Source: Luteolibacter sp. SL250 (GTDB lineage: Bacteria; Verrucomicrobiota; Verrucomicrobiia; Verrucomicrobiales; Akkermansiaceae). From it: 64,000 bases of DNA. Of the stretch, positions 25,882 through 34,148 are shown piece after piece. Position 1 is the first letter of the stretch. Each line of letters begins with the position of its first letter. Below the pieces are notes generated by a model. It searched no databases. It was not told the DNA's origin and saw nothing but the letters and a program-made list of their open reading frames with translations. The DNA lies in assembly GCF_026625605.1 (NCBI RefSeq), contig NZ_CP113054.1, forward strand, positions 4,852,938 through 4,916,937. Reading direction: 5' to 3'. Position numbers and translations under genes: made by a program.

Positions 25882-27261
25882 TCACTTCACGCAGCCGTCG
25901 TAGAAGTGGTAGTCGCCGTCCTTCGCCCAGCGGCTGATGCACAGCGCCAGTTCCCGCGCGTGGTAGTCGCCCCACTGTGAGGACTCACCGAAGGGGACTT
26001 TCTTCCCTTCCGGGATATAGTCCCAGCCGTTCGGGCGGTGGTAGACGCTGTGGAGCAGCAGGCCGTGATGGCTTTCGTCCGAGGAAAGGTACGGGTCCGC
26101 GAACAGGGAGCGGGCGGTGGTGAGTCCGGCCTGCCAATACTTCGCGCCGTCCTCCGATCCGGTGCCGAGCCAGCGGCCGAGGCGGAGCAGACCTTGTGCG
26201 CCGATGGCGGCGGCGGAGGAGTCGATCGGCTCGTGGTCGTTGTCCGGCTGGGAAACGCGGTCGAGGTAGTCGCCGAGGTGGACGAGCCCGGGAGCGCCGG
26301 TGTCCCAGTAGGGCACGCCATCGACGGGGGTGTTCGCGATGAAGAAATCGCAGGTTGCGCGGGCGGCCTTCTCGAAGATGGCGACCACGGCAGTGCGGCC
26401 GCCGAAAGGTGCCAGCGCGTCATCCGGAACGAGGGCGAGGAACTCGAGCTGTTCCGCGAAGCCGACCATGGCCCAGGCGAGGCCGCGGGTCCAGGTGGTG
26501 AAACCGGTGTAGCCCTGCTGGGAGTTCGGGCAGCGGAAGTTGCCATCGTTGGTGTTGAAGACGGCCTCGTGCGCGGCGCGGCCCCACACATCATAGACGT
26601 CCCGGCCCTCACCGTAGAAGACGGAGTATTTCGCGGTGGCCTTGCAGTGGAAGATGAGGCGCTCCAGCAGGTCGGTTTCCTTGTCACCCTCGTCCATGGC
26701 CTTGTGGCCGAGCAGCCATGAGCAGGCGAGCGCGCGGCAGGAACGGATGGTGTCCACGAACAGGGAGTGCGGGCCGTTGAAGGAGTAGAGGTATCCGCCG
26801 CCGTCGGAGGTCGGGGTGAAGCGGCGGGCCTGGGACGCGCCGGAAAGCTTCAGCGCCAGGATGTTGAACTCCCGCTCCCACTTGTCCTGCGGGATGCGGC
26901 CTTCCTTGATGAGGCGCAGCAGGTTGCCGTAGGTGGAGACGTTGTTGAATCCATGGTCATGCACGCCGAAGTGGCTGACGTGCGGGGCCATCAGCTCGAC
27001 GGTGTTTTTCCGCGCGTAGTCGAGATGCCATTCGTCACCCGTCGCGTCGAACTGGAGCAACGCGGAGCCGAAGACGAACCCCTGCGTCCATTCCGTCCAG
27101 CCGCGCGTGGTGTATTTCCCGGCGGCGGTGAATACGGGCGAACCTTTGGCTGTATCATATTCGGCGTCGATCCGGCGGATCTTCGCATCGGAATACTGCC
27201 AGAGCTTGTCGATCGCCGGTTGCAGGTCGGCGGCGGTGAGATTTTGGTCGATGTTGAGCAT
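25882..27261 (-). CDS. Glycoside hydrolase family 88-like unsaturated uronyl hydrolase
   Basis: The 459-aa (alpha/alpha)6-barrel protein resembles GH88 enzymes that remove the 4,5-unsaturated uronic acid left by polysaccharide lyases. Supporting stretches are GKYTTRGWTEWTQGFVFGSALLQF, VHDHGFNNVSTYG, QQGYTGFTTWTRGLAWAMVGFAEQ and EPIDSSAAAIGAQGLLRLG. I place the catalytic Asp pair in the HDHGF and EPIDSS regions by analogy. There is no signal peptide, so it is cytoplasmic and acts on imported disaccharides. It lies downstream of an SDR gene on the same strand, separated by a repeat. Confidence 0.85.
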   Translation of the reverse strand: MLNIDQNLTAADLQPAIDKLWQYSDAKIRRIDAEYDTAKGSPVFTAAGKYTTRGWTEWTQGFVFGSALLQFDATGDEWHLDYARKNTVELMAPHVSHFGVHDHGFNNVSTYGNLLRLIKEGRIPQDKWEREFNILALKLSGASQARRFTPTSDGGGYLYSFNGPHSLFVDTIRSCRALACSWLLGHKAMDEGDKETDLLERLIFHCKATAKYSVFYGEGRDVYDVWGRAAHEAVFNTNDGNFRCPNSQQGYTGFTTWTRGLAWAMVGFAEQLEFLALVPDDALAPFGGRTAVVAIFEKAARATCDFFIANTPVDGVPYWDTGAPGLVHLGDYLDRVSQPDNDHEPIDSSAAAIGAQGLLRLGRWLGTGSEDGAKYWQAGLTTARSLFADPYLSSDESHHGLLLHSVYHRPNGWDYIPEGKKVPFGESSQWGDYHARELALCISRWAKDGDYHFYDGCVK

Positions 27262-27287
27262 GGGTCTGTGGATAGAAGATTTGGATC

Positions 27288-27376
27288 AACCACGGATGGA
27301 CGCGGATGAACACGGATGAGAAAAGGGAGGCAGGCTGTTCGCTTTATCTGTGTCCATCTGCGTTCATCTGCGGTTT
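27288..27376. repeat. Inverted repeat of the ACGGATGGACGCGGATG type
   Basis: Left arm (27288-27319) is built of GATG-containing units (ACGGATGGACGCGGATG). The right arm (27346-27376) is its imperfect reverse complement. Translated, it gives the RMDADEHG-type peptide often seen in spurious ORFs of many bacterial phyla. It fills the 126-bp gap between the SDR and GH88 genes. Confidence 0.75.
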
Positions 27377-27386
27377 GAATTTCTTT

Positions 27387-28193
27387 TCAGAGCTTTTCGA
27401 TGTGGAAGCCACCGTCGAGGTAGATGGCGTCCCCGGTGGTGAAAGGCCAGTCTCCGGCGGCGAAGGAACGGACGGCGCGGCCGACATCCTCCGGGTTGCC
27501 CCAGCGCTTCGCGGGGACGGTGGAGCCGCTGTCGATGATGGCGTCGTACTTCTCCTTCACGCCGGAGGTCATGTCCGTGGCCATGATGCCGGGGCGAAGC
27601 TCGATGACCTGGGCGATCTCCGCGAGGCGCAGCGCCCACAGCTTTGACGCCATGGCGAGGCCCGCCTTCGACACGCAATACTCGCCCCGGTTCAGCGAGG
27701 CCGCCGTGGCGGAAATGGAGGAGACGAAGACCATCTTGTAGCCGCCGGGCACCGGGCAGTCGGCGGCGCCGCGCTCCAGCCAATGGTTCGCCACATCCTG
27801 CGCGAGGAAGTAGGGGGCCTTCAGATTCACCTCGATGAGCTTGTCGAAGCTGTCCTCGGAGGCTTCGGAAATGTCCTTCCGCTCCGGCGGGGCGATGCCC
27901 GCGTTGGAGACGAAGACGTCCAGCTTGCCCAGCAGGCGGATGGCCAGACGAACCAACGAGCGGCGGTCCATGTTCTTGCCGAGGTCCGCACCCAGCACGG
28001 GGAACTGCGCATCCGCACGCGGCGAGATGTTCTGGCAAGCCTCCGCCGTCTCCTGCGCAGCGAACTTGTTGCCGGCATAGTGGATGGCCACATCGAACCC
28101 GGCCTTCGCCAGTTCAATGGCGATGCCACGGCCAAGGCCGCGGCTGGATCCGGTCACAAGGGCGGTGGGGGCGGATGAATTTTCCTCAGGCAT
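27387..28193 (-). CDS. Short-chain dehydrogenase/reductase (3-oxoacyl-ACP reductase-like)
   Basis: Start at the ATG at 28193 (MPEENSSAPTALVTG); the upstream frame to 28268 is not protein-like. It has 268 aa. The Rossmann motif is TGSSRGLG, with NAG at the fourth strand and the catalytic pair YCVSK with Ser in VFVSSISA. The C-terminal GDAIYLDGG is typical of classical SDRs. The cofactor loop favours NADP(H) (SSRG). Position upstream of GH88 suggests a uronate or ketose reductase role, but the family does not fix the substrate. Confidence 0.85.
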   Translation of the reverse strand: MPEENSSAPTALVTGSSRGLGRGIAIELAKAGFDVAIHYAGNKFAAQETAEACQNISPRADAQFPVLGADLGKNMDRRSLVRLAIRLLGKLDVFVSNAGIAPPERKDISEASEDSFDKLIEVNLKAPYFLAQDVANHWLERGAADCPVPGGYKMVFVSSISATAASLNRGEYCVSKAGLAMASKLWALRLAEIAQVIELRPGIMATDMTSGVKEKYDAIIDSGSTVPAKRWGNPEDVGRAVRSFAAGDWPFTTGDAIYLDGGFHIEKL

Positions 28194-28563
28194 GACAGAA
28201 GGGTAGAAGTGAATTTTGTTGGATGCAATAAAAAGACATCGGGAGCTTTGGCATCCGAAAAGGGACATTTCATCCCTGTCCCGTTCCAGAGGTCAAGAAC
28301 CCGGTTGCGGAGCATCGGGACAGCAAAGGGACATGACAATCCCGAGGATGGCGTCGCGCACTCATCTCCTATCCAACAACTTACACGGAAATGGACAAAC
28401 GGGACATTTCCGGGACAGGACGGATTTGTCCCCAGGGAAAAGGGAAAGGGACACAGGGGGGCTTATAAGAAGCCCCCCGTGTCCCGATCCCGGCACTTTG
28501 GTCTGGAGATGCGTAGCTTGATGAAACACTTCTCCGAGCTGAAGCCAGAGGACCCTGCCGGAG
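28194..28563. repeat. Intergenic GGGACA cluster with strong hairpin
   Basis: No gene seen. GGGACA occurs at 28262, 28317, 28328, 28401, 28412 and 28448, and TGTCCC at 28277, 28427 and 28480. The last GGGACA and the last TGTCCC form a hairpin at 28448-28485 (GGGACAC, one bulged A, GGGGGGCTT pairing with AAGCCCCCC, GTGTCCC). The arrangement resembles a group of REP-like units. Confidence 0.65.
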
Positions 28564-29514
28564 TCACAGGCACAGCCGGTGCATCCACAGTCCGGGGCGG
28601 TGGCGGCGCTTCGGTCTGCGGACGAACTTCGGCAGCTCCGCCGTTTTCTCGAAGCAGAACCGCCGCGGCAGGTCCGTGTAGAGGGATACCGGAGCGTCCT
28701 TCACGTTCTTCAACCGCGCTCCGCTGACCGGGCTGTGATACCAGATCCGGCGGATGCCCAGTTCCTCCACGATGAAGCGGATGGCCGCGCAGAGCATCGC
28801 CTCATCCCAGAACTGGCGGGAAAGCCTGAGCCGCTCATTCCAGTAGCGGAGCACCAGTGCAGCATCGATCTCCACACCGCGCACCCTGACGGTGGTGAGC
28901 TGCTGCGAAAGGATGCGGTCCACGTCCCAGCGTACCTCGCGCAGACGGTCATTCTGGATTTCCTCGATGAGCGCCTCACCCGTGCTCCAGTCCAGGTCGA
29001 TGCGCGCCCAGGCGAGCGTACGGTGAAGCCCCCGGTGGATGGGATGGAACCTCCGTTCAAAGGGATCGCGGTCCCGCTCGGGCTGGATGCGGTTCATCCA
29101 CTCCACGTCATGGCTGTTGAGATTGAGCTGGAGCACGATGTTCCATGCACGGTTGCCCTTGCGGGTTGTCTGCGACCAGCCTCCGTACAAACCGGCGGTA
29201 AGGCGGTATGTTTCCGTCTCCTGCGGCCAGAGCATGTCCAGATCCCCCGGCGTGATTGCTTTCTTTCCGAGCGATCCGAGCCATGTCCTGATCTGTGGCT
29301 TTTCGAACAGTCTGCCCAGTGATGTCTTTTTCAGTTCCTCATGGCAGGCGCGTTCCATTCCCATCCGGAGGAGGGAGATGGCGTAGCCGTCCTTGCCATA
29401 GGTGAAGAGCGTGCGTCCCCCGGGCAGGAGGGACAGAAGCTCTTCGGCTTCGTCTTGTTTCATGCGATCTCGCGTCGCGGGCATGATCAGCCCGTCTTGT
29501 TTTTCTGGTTCCAT
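28564..29514 (-). CDS. Conserved hypothetical protein
   Basis: No known domain recognised. From the ATG at 29514 it has 316 aa. A GTG at 29523 and an ATG at 29463 are other possible starts. It is rich in aromatic and basic residues, soluble, with no signal peptide. Segments such as YWNERLRLSRQFWDEAMLCAA, SLYTDLPRRFCFEKT and ELPKFVRRPKRRHRP give the impression of a conserved family, and I recall similar proteins in Verrucomicrobiota without a function. It lies directly downstream, on the minus strand, of a 278-bp region containing a hairpin repeat. Confidence 0.65.
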   Translation of the reverse strand: MEPEKQDGLIMPATRDRMKQDEAEELLSLLPGGRTLFTYGKDGYAISLLRMGMERACHEELKKTSLGRLFEKPQIRTWLGSLGKKAITPGDLDMLWPQETETYRLTAGLYGGWSQTTRKGNRAWNIVLQLNLNSHDVEWMNRIQPERDRDPFERRFHPIHRGLHRTLAWARIDLDWSTGEALIEEIQNDRLREVRWDVDRILSQQLTTVRVRGVEIDAALVLRYWNERLRLSRQFWDEAMLCAAIRFIVEELGIRRIWYHSPVSGARLKNVKDAPVSLYTDLPRRFCFEKTAELPKFVRRPKRRHRPGLWMHRLCL

Positions 29515-29684
29515 GGAAGCCACCGCGAAAGGAGCGGCGGCATGTGCACTGATGACCCGCCTTCAGGAAAGGAAGGCGGCATCGGGATCAGGGCCTGGAA
29601 CTCGGGACACGCATGATGGTGCGGGGTAAGATGGAGATACGGCTAACAGACCGGCGGAGATACGTCAAGGATAGGAGTCGGGGA

Positions 29685-29709
29685 TAGCGGACCTCGCGAG
29701 AGATTCCAT
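29685..29709 (+). repeat. GTAGCG-type hairpin, diverged copy
   Basis: ATAGCG, then GACCTC-GCGA-GAGATTCC: the same hairpin layout as 38110-38134 but in plus orientation and with substitutions. The rest of 29524-29792 holds nothing recognisable. Confidence 0.5.
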
Positions 29710-29792
29710 GGGGATGGAGCGAGGCCTCAGTCCCCGCTGCCCCAGACTTTGGATTGCAGTGAGCCATCGCAGCCGTGATAGGATGACATCAC

Positions 29793-30317
29793 ATGCGTGA
29801 TACTCCCCCAGCCGCTACCGGATTCAAATGGTTACTCCGCATCGTGGCCCTGGTGGTATTGGTCGTCATCCTGTCCTATGGTGCCATCATCGTTGCGCTA
29901 TTCATTCGATTCCCCCCACCCGATGAACTCACCGACCGCATCCCGACCGCAACGGAAACAGGCAAACTGGCTGCGGCAGGCTACCCGCATCCTGTCACCC
30001 GCATCGTAGACATCGATACCACTGGCGGCATGACCGGAGATGGAGAGACGTTGAAAATCCTCTGCTTTCCTACCGACCAGATCGAGAAGATGAAAAGCGT
30101 CATCGCTTCGTCACAAAGCGCCGCCGGGGAGTGGCGGGCAGGGCTCCCCGCCGAGCGATGGTGGATCTCATACATGGGGAGAAAGATCCCGCACGAACTG
30201 GCACTTCAGGAGCACGCCCCAGCGGAGGATTATATCCATCTGAAGGTTTCACCGCACGCCTGCCTCATCATCGACAAGAAGAGAGGAATCAGTTATGAAT
30301 ATCGTCTTTTCTGGTAA
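29793..30317 (+). CDS. Hypothetical single-pass membrane protein
   Basis: The 174-aa protein has an N-terminal cytoplasmic tip, one transmembrane helix (WLLRIVALVVLVVILSYGAIIVALFI, about 13-38) and an external domain of about 135 residues. That domain has no Cys pair or known motif, and ends in YEYRLFW. It is not recognised. It lies alone on the plus strand, facing the convergent SRPBCC gene. Confidence 0.65.
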   Translation: MRDTPPAATGFKWLLRIVALVVLVVILSYGAIIVALFIRFPPPDELTDRIPTATETGKLAAAGYPHPVTRIVDIDTTGGMTGDGETLKILCFPTDQIEKMKSVIASSQSAAGEWRAGLPAERWWISYMGRKIPHELALQEHAPAEDYIHLKVSPHACLIIDKKRGISYEYRLFW

Positions 30318-30347
30318 GAATATGAGGTGAGGACGCCATCTTCCCCG

Positions 30348-30372
30348 CCGAAGGTCTCACGAACTTCGCTAC
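30348..30372 (-). repeat. GTAGCG-type hairpin at the SRPBCC gene 3' end
   Basis: Minus-strand reading is GTAGCG, AAGTTC-GTGA-GACCTTCGG, with one mismatch in the stem. It overlaps the stop codon of the SRPBCC gene (30369-30371). Confidence 0.6.
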
Positions 30373-31304
30373 ATCTCCCCCATCCACGCACCGGCCTGCT
30401 CCCCGCGCTCCAGATACCATTTCAGCGCGAACAGCGAAGCGGACCAGCCGAGCTTGTATTCCCACACGGCGTAGGAACTGAAGGGCATCTTCGCGTGCCT
30501 GAAGTCGAGGCGGGTCCCGCCCTCCCCTTCCTCCTCCATTTTCCAACTGACCGTGGATGAAGACTCTCCGAACCAGGAATAAACCAACCGGCTGCCCTCC
30601 ACATATTCCTCGATCCGCCCGGGACCATCTCCGCCTTCCTCCTCCATTTCCCAGCCGAATGAATATCGTCCTCCGGTGTGGTTCTCGATCACAGCGTCCT
30701 CCCCACTCATCCGCTCCCACTTCCGCAGTTCCGCCACATCCGTGAGCGCGGAGAAAACAGCCTGCGGTGATGCGGCGATCCGGATGGAGAAATTGATCTC
30801 GTCATCGACATCATGCTCCGGAATCCCCGGCCCCGCGTCCCCGTCCTCCAGCAGCCCGCGCAGGCGGCTGATGGCGTAATCCCACGATTGCTTCTGGAAA
30901 CTCATGCCTTCCGGGTCATAGCCGAAATAAGCCCCTGAAGGAGCATCATGCCCGGCCTGTTGGCTGACAGAGAGCATGACGCCGTCGTCGTGGGGCGCGA
31001 ACCCTACATCCAGGCGGGTGGGGTACCCGTTGATGAACCAGGTGAGGGAGAGGAAGGAATGTTCCCGCACCTCCTCCACCCGGTGCCTGCCGGACTGGAG
31101 GGGCAGCTTGGAACTGATGAGGAAGTCACCGCCCGCCCGGCATTCGACGGTGGCGCGGGTGGCCAGCCATCCGGCAAGGCGGGCGTCTTCCGTCCAGTAT
31201 TCCCAGCACCGCGCAGGGCTACTACGGATCAGGTAGTGGGTGGTGCAACCATACGGCTTTTCCTCATGGGAAAGATCGGCACCCTCTCCGGGATCAACAC
31301 TCAT
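30369..31304 (-). CDS. Tandem SRPBCC (START/Bet v1-like, AHSA1-type) domain protein
   Basis: The 311-aa protein has two SRPBCC modules. The first (about 15-145) contains HYLIRSSPARCWEYWTEDARLAGWL. The second (about 168-300) contains INFSIRIAASPQAVFSALTDVAELRKWE and TRLDFRHAKMPF. The fold binds hydrophobic ligands or acts as an Aha1-like cochaperone, and no catalytic residues are predicted. A perfect 9-bp inverted repeat overlaps its start codon (31297-31320), suggesting autogenous or ArsR-like control. No ArsR gene is nearby. Confidence 0.82.
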   Translation of the reverse strand: MSVDPGEGADLSHEEKPYGCTTHYLIRSSPARCWEYWTEDARLAGWLATRATVECRAGGDFLISSKLPLQSGRHRVEEVREHSFLSLTWFINGYPTRLDVGFAPHDDGVMLSVSQQAGHDAPSGAYFGYDPEGMSFQKQSWDYAISRLRGLLEDGDAGPGIPEHDVDDEINFSIRIAASPQAVFSALTDVAELRKWERMSGEDAVIENHTGGRYSFGWEMEEEGGDGPGRIEEYVEGSRLVYSWFGESSSTVSWKMEEEGEGGTRLDFRHAKMPFSSYAVWEYKLGWSASLFALKWYLERGEQAGAWMGEM

Positions 31305-31320
31305 GCGGCATCATGAGTGT
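31297..31320. promoter_or_regulatory. Perfect inverted repeat over the SRPBCC start codon
   Basis: ACACTCATG (31297-31305) and CATGAGTGT (31312-31320) with a 6-bp spacer. The left arm includes the ATG (minus strand, 31304-31302). It could be a protein operator, or an mRNA hairpin hiding the start codon. Confidence 0.5.
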
Positions 31321-31440
31321 GGATCCCCCGGATGGGTCAAGGAAGAGATGGGGTGATGGAGCAGCGGATCTTATGGGAGATTCGGCGGGGGCACTCCGCC
31401 CATCCCTGGACAGCGTATCTGATGGATGCCATCTCCCCCA

Positions 31441-31465
31441 CCGAAGGTCTCACGATTTTCGCTAC
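31441..31465 (-). repeat. GTAGCG-type hairpin after the first SDR of the pair
   Basis: Minus-strand reading is GTAGCG, AAAATC-GTGA-GACCTTCGG; two G-U pairs keep the stem. It lies 6 bp downstream of the SDR stop at 31472. Confidence 0.6.
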
Positions 31466-31471
31466 CCCACC

Positions 31472-32209
31472 TCACTGCCCGCCTGCGGTAGGACGGATGA
31501 TGATCTCATTCACATCCACATCCGCCGGTTGCCCGATGGCGTAGGCAATGCCGCGGGCGATGGCGTCCGGGGTGAGGGCCACGGCGCGGAAGTCGTCGAT
31601 CATCTTCTTGGTGTCCGGATCCGAGATGGTGTGGGCCAGCTCGGACTCCACGACGCCGGGGGAGATGATGGTCACGCGCACGTCCTTGTTCTCCAGGCGC
31701 AGGCCTTCGGAAATGGCGCGCACGGCGAACTTCGTGCCGGAATAAACCGCACACGTCGGCCATACCTGGAAGCCGCCGATGGATGACACATTGATGACCT
31801 GGCCGGACCGGCGGGACTGCATGTGCGGCAGCACGGCGGCGATGCCATGGAGCACGCCGCGGATGTTCACGTCGATCATCTGGTTCCACTCCGCGACCTT
31901 CAGCTCATGCAGCGGGGAAAGCGGCATGACACCCGCGTTGTTGATGATGACGTCGATGCGCCCGAACTTGTCCAACGCGAAGTCCGCGAAGGCCTGCGTG
32001 TCCTCAAGGCTGGTGACATCGAGCGATTTGATTTCAACCTGTCCTCCCGCACCGCGGATCTCCCCGGCGAGCTTTTCCAGACGGTCCACCCGGCGTGCGC
32101 CGAGGACGACGGTGTGGCCCAGCGCGGCGAGGTGGCGGGCGGTGGCTTCGCCGATGCCGCTGCTGGCTCCGGTGATGAGGATGATTTTGGATTCGGTGGT
32201 GGTATTCAT
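31472..32209 (-). CDS. Short-chain dehydrogenase/reductase
   Basis: Classical SDR of 245 aa. Cofactor motif TGASSGIG, NNAGVM, catalytic Ser in NVSSIGG and YSGTK. The ARR after the second strand suggests NADP(H). It is similar to YdfG-like or clavaldehyde-dehydrogenase-like SDRs. It follows the other SDR by 51 bp on the same strand, and both are divergent from an AraC regulator, so they likely form its target operon. Substrate unknown. Confidence 0.88.
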   Translation of the reverse strand: MNTTTESKIILITGASSGIGEATARHLAALGHTVVLGARRVDRLEKLAGEIRGAGGQVEIKSLDVTSLEDTQAFADFALDKFGRIDVIINNAGVMPLSPLHELKVAEWNQMIDVNIRGVLHGIAAVLPHMQSRRSGQVINVSSIGGFQVWPTCAVYSGTKFAVRAISEGLRLENKDVRVTIISPGVVESELAHTISDPDTKKMIDDFRAVALTPDAIARGIAYAIGQPADVDVNEIIIRPTAGGQ

Positions 32210-32260
32210 GGGATCAAGTTTCTGGTTTTCAGTGTTCAGTTTTCAGGAAGAGACGAAGTG

Positions 32261-33022
32261 TCAGATAAAGAGGCCGCCGGAGGCCTCGATACGCTGGGCA
32301 TTGACCCAGCGGCCTTCGTCGGAGCAGAGGAAGACGGACACGCCCGCGATGTCATCCGGCTGCGCGGTCCGCCCGAGCGCGGTCTGAGAGACGATGGCGC
32401 CGCGGATGGCGGGATTCCCGAGGGAGGCGCTGGTGAAATCCGTCTCCGCGGGGCCGGGAGCTACTGTGTTCGCCGTAATGCCACGCGGCCCCAGTTCCTT
32501 CGCCAGGTAGCGGGTGTAGACCTCCACCGCACCTTTCATCGCCGCGTAGGCGGAGTAGCCGGGCAGGGTGAAGCGGGCCAGCCCCGTGGAGGTGTTGACG
32601 ATGCGGCCACCGTCCGCCAACAACGGCAGCAGCGTCTGGGTGAGGAAGTAGACGCCCTTGAAGTGGACGTTGAACAGGCGGTCGAAGTCCTCCTCGGACA
32701 TCTCCGCCAACGGGCCGCGCACATCCATGCCCGCGTTGTTGAGCAGGAAGTCGAAGCTCTCCCGACCCCAGGTTTCCCTCAGGGCGGTGGCGGCCGCTTC
32801 CGCGAAGGCGGGGAAGGATGAGGAAATGCCGGTGTCCAGGAACAGCGCGGCGGCTTTCCGTCCCGTGCCACGGATCTCCTCCACGACAGCCTCCGCTTCG
32901 TCCTTTCCACTGCGGTAGGTGAGGATCACGTCGGCTCCGTGGTCCGCCAGTTGCAGGGCGGTTGCCCGGCCCAGCCCGCGGCTGCCACCGGTGATGAGTG
33001 CGATCTTTGCGTTCAGTTTCAT
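32261..33022 (-). CDS. Short-chain dehydrogenase/reductase
   Basis: Start at the ATG at 33022 (MKLNAKIALITGG), giving 253 aa; the frame upstream to 33070 reads through the promoter region. It has TGGSRGLG, NNAGMDV, catalytic Ser in NTSTGLA, YSAYAAMKG and the C-terminal WVNAQRIEASGGLFI. It is a classical SDR with an NADP-type SRG loop. It is first gene of the pair next to the divergent AraC-family regulator. Confidence 0.88.
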   Translation of the reverse strand: MKLNAKIALITGGSRGLGRATALQLADHGADVILTYRSGKDEAEAVVEEIRGTGRKAAALFLDTGISSSFPAFAEAAATALRETWGRESFDFLLNNAGMDVRGPLAEMSEEDFDRLFNVHFKGVYFLTQTLLPLLADGGRIVNTSTGLARFTLPGYSAYAAMKGAVEVYTRYLAKELGPRGITANTVAPGPAETDFTSASLGNPAIRGAIVSQTALGRTAQPDDIAGVSVFLCSDEGRWVNAQRIEASGGLFI

Positions 33023-33090
33023 GACGGGAACACGGTGCCACAGAAGATGCCCCATCCACAATACCCACACCTCCCGAATGATTGCCTGAT

Positions 33091-33106
33091 TCTATCACCC
33101 GATAGA
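33091..33106. promoter_or_regulatory. Candidate operator between SDR operon and AraC gene
   Basis: TCTATC-ACCC-GATAGA, an exact 6-bp dyad in the 125-bp divergent intergenic region (33023-33147). It is a reasonable regulator site, though AraC-family proteins more often use direct repeats. Confidence 0.35.
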
Positions 33107-33147
33107 TCCCTGTTGCCAAATCCACCCCGATCCTTGTCTATTCCTCC

Positions 33148-34038
33148 ATGAACAAGAAACCAACGCTTACTTCGCTGCTGGAAGAACTCACCTCGGAGGA
33201 AGGTGTGCGCCCGTCCCCTCTCCCCGGCGTTCGGCTGATGCGCTCCACGGAGAACTGGCCGCGCGTGCCGGTGACCTATGAGCCCGGCATCGTCATCATC
33301 GCGCAGGGAATGAAGCGCGGCCACATCGGCGGACAGACCTTCAACTACGGTCCGGGAAACTACCTGGTGCTGTCCCTGCCCCTGCCATTCGAGTGCGATA
33401 CGGAAGGCTCCGTGGAGGAGCCGATGCTGGGTGTGGCCATCAGCGTGAACCCCGCCATCGTCGCGGAGCTGGTCATGGAGATCCGCAACCTGCCGCCGGT
33501 CACGGAGCCGCAGACGCTCGCACTGCGCTCTTACCCGCTCGATGGGGAACTTTCGGACACCGTGCTGCGCCTGTTGCTCTGCCTGCGGAATGACGATGAC
33601 ATGCGCGTGCTCGGCCCGCAGATCATCCGGGAGGTCATCTACCGTGCGTTGCTGCGGGAGCGCAGCGGCACCCTGCGTGCGCTGGCCACTCCCCACAGCC
33701 ACTTCGGCCAGATCCGCCGCGCCCTTTCCCGCATGCACGCGGACTACGCGAAGGCCGTGGACATCTCCACCCTGGCGGCGGATGCGGGCATGAGCGTCTC
33801 CACCTTCCACAGCCATTTCAAGGCCGTCACGTCCTCCCCTCCCCTGCAGTATCTGAAGAACATCCGCCTGCAGAAGGCGCGCATGCTCATGGCGCATGAT
33901 GGTTTCACCGCCAGCACCGCCGCGCGGGAGGTGGGCTACGAAAGTGCCTCCCAGTTCAGCCGCGAGTTCAAACGCTACTTCGGCAACACCCCCGCCGCCG
34001 TCGCGGAGGAAATGCGCTCGGCGATGATCCGGCTGTAA
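33148..34038 (+). CDS. AraC family transcriptional regulator (YqhC-like N-terminal domain)
   Basis: The 296-aa protein has an N-terminal AraC-type arm/cupin domain (about 10-170; PGIVIIAQGMKRGHIGGQTFNYGPGNYLVLS). The C-terminal double HTH lies at about 190-285 (VDISTLAADAGMSVSTFHSHFKAVT, then EVGYESASQFSREFKRYFGNTP). YqhC-type relatives control aldehyde reductase genes, which fits the divergent SDR pair. A 7-bp hairpin (CCCGCGA/TCGCGGG, 34060-34087) follows without a T-run. Confidence 0.9.
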   Translation: MNKKPTLTSLLEELTSEEGVRPSPLPGVRLMRSTENWPRVPVTYEPGIVIIAQGMKRGHIGGQTFNYGPGNYLVLSLPLPFECDTEGSVEEPMLGVAISVNPAIVAELVMEIRNLPPVTEPQTLALRSYPLDGELSDTVLRLLLCLRNDDDMRVLGPQIIREVIYRALLRERSGTLRALATPHSHFGQIRRALSRMHADYAKAVDISTLAADAGMSVSTFHSHFKAVTSSPPLQYLKNIRLQKARMLMAHDGFTASTAAREVGYESASQFSREFKRYFGNTPAAVAEEMRSAMIRL

Positions 34039-34148
34039 GAAGGTCCGCGTGGAGAAGTCCCCGCGAGAGCCGCTTCATCATCGCGGGCTATCAATGACCA
34101 GTCTTTGAATCTTGTCTCCCCTCGGAAGATTTCCTTATCTTGAGGGAG

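Noticed and set aside
28216..28727. Plus-strand ORFs across the GGGACA cluster
   Set aside because: They are unconserved and rich in repeat-encoded residues. The hairpin content explains the sequence better.
29463..29523. GTG at 29523 as the start of the conserved hypothetical gene
   Set aside because: It lies just upstream of an ATG in frame and neither has a good ribosome site. The ATG at 29514 was used, and the choice is uncertain.
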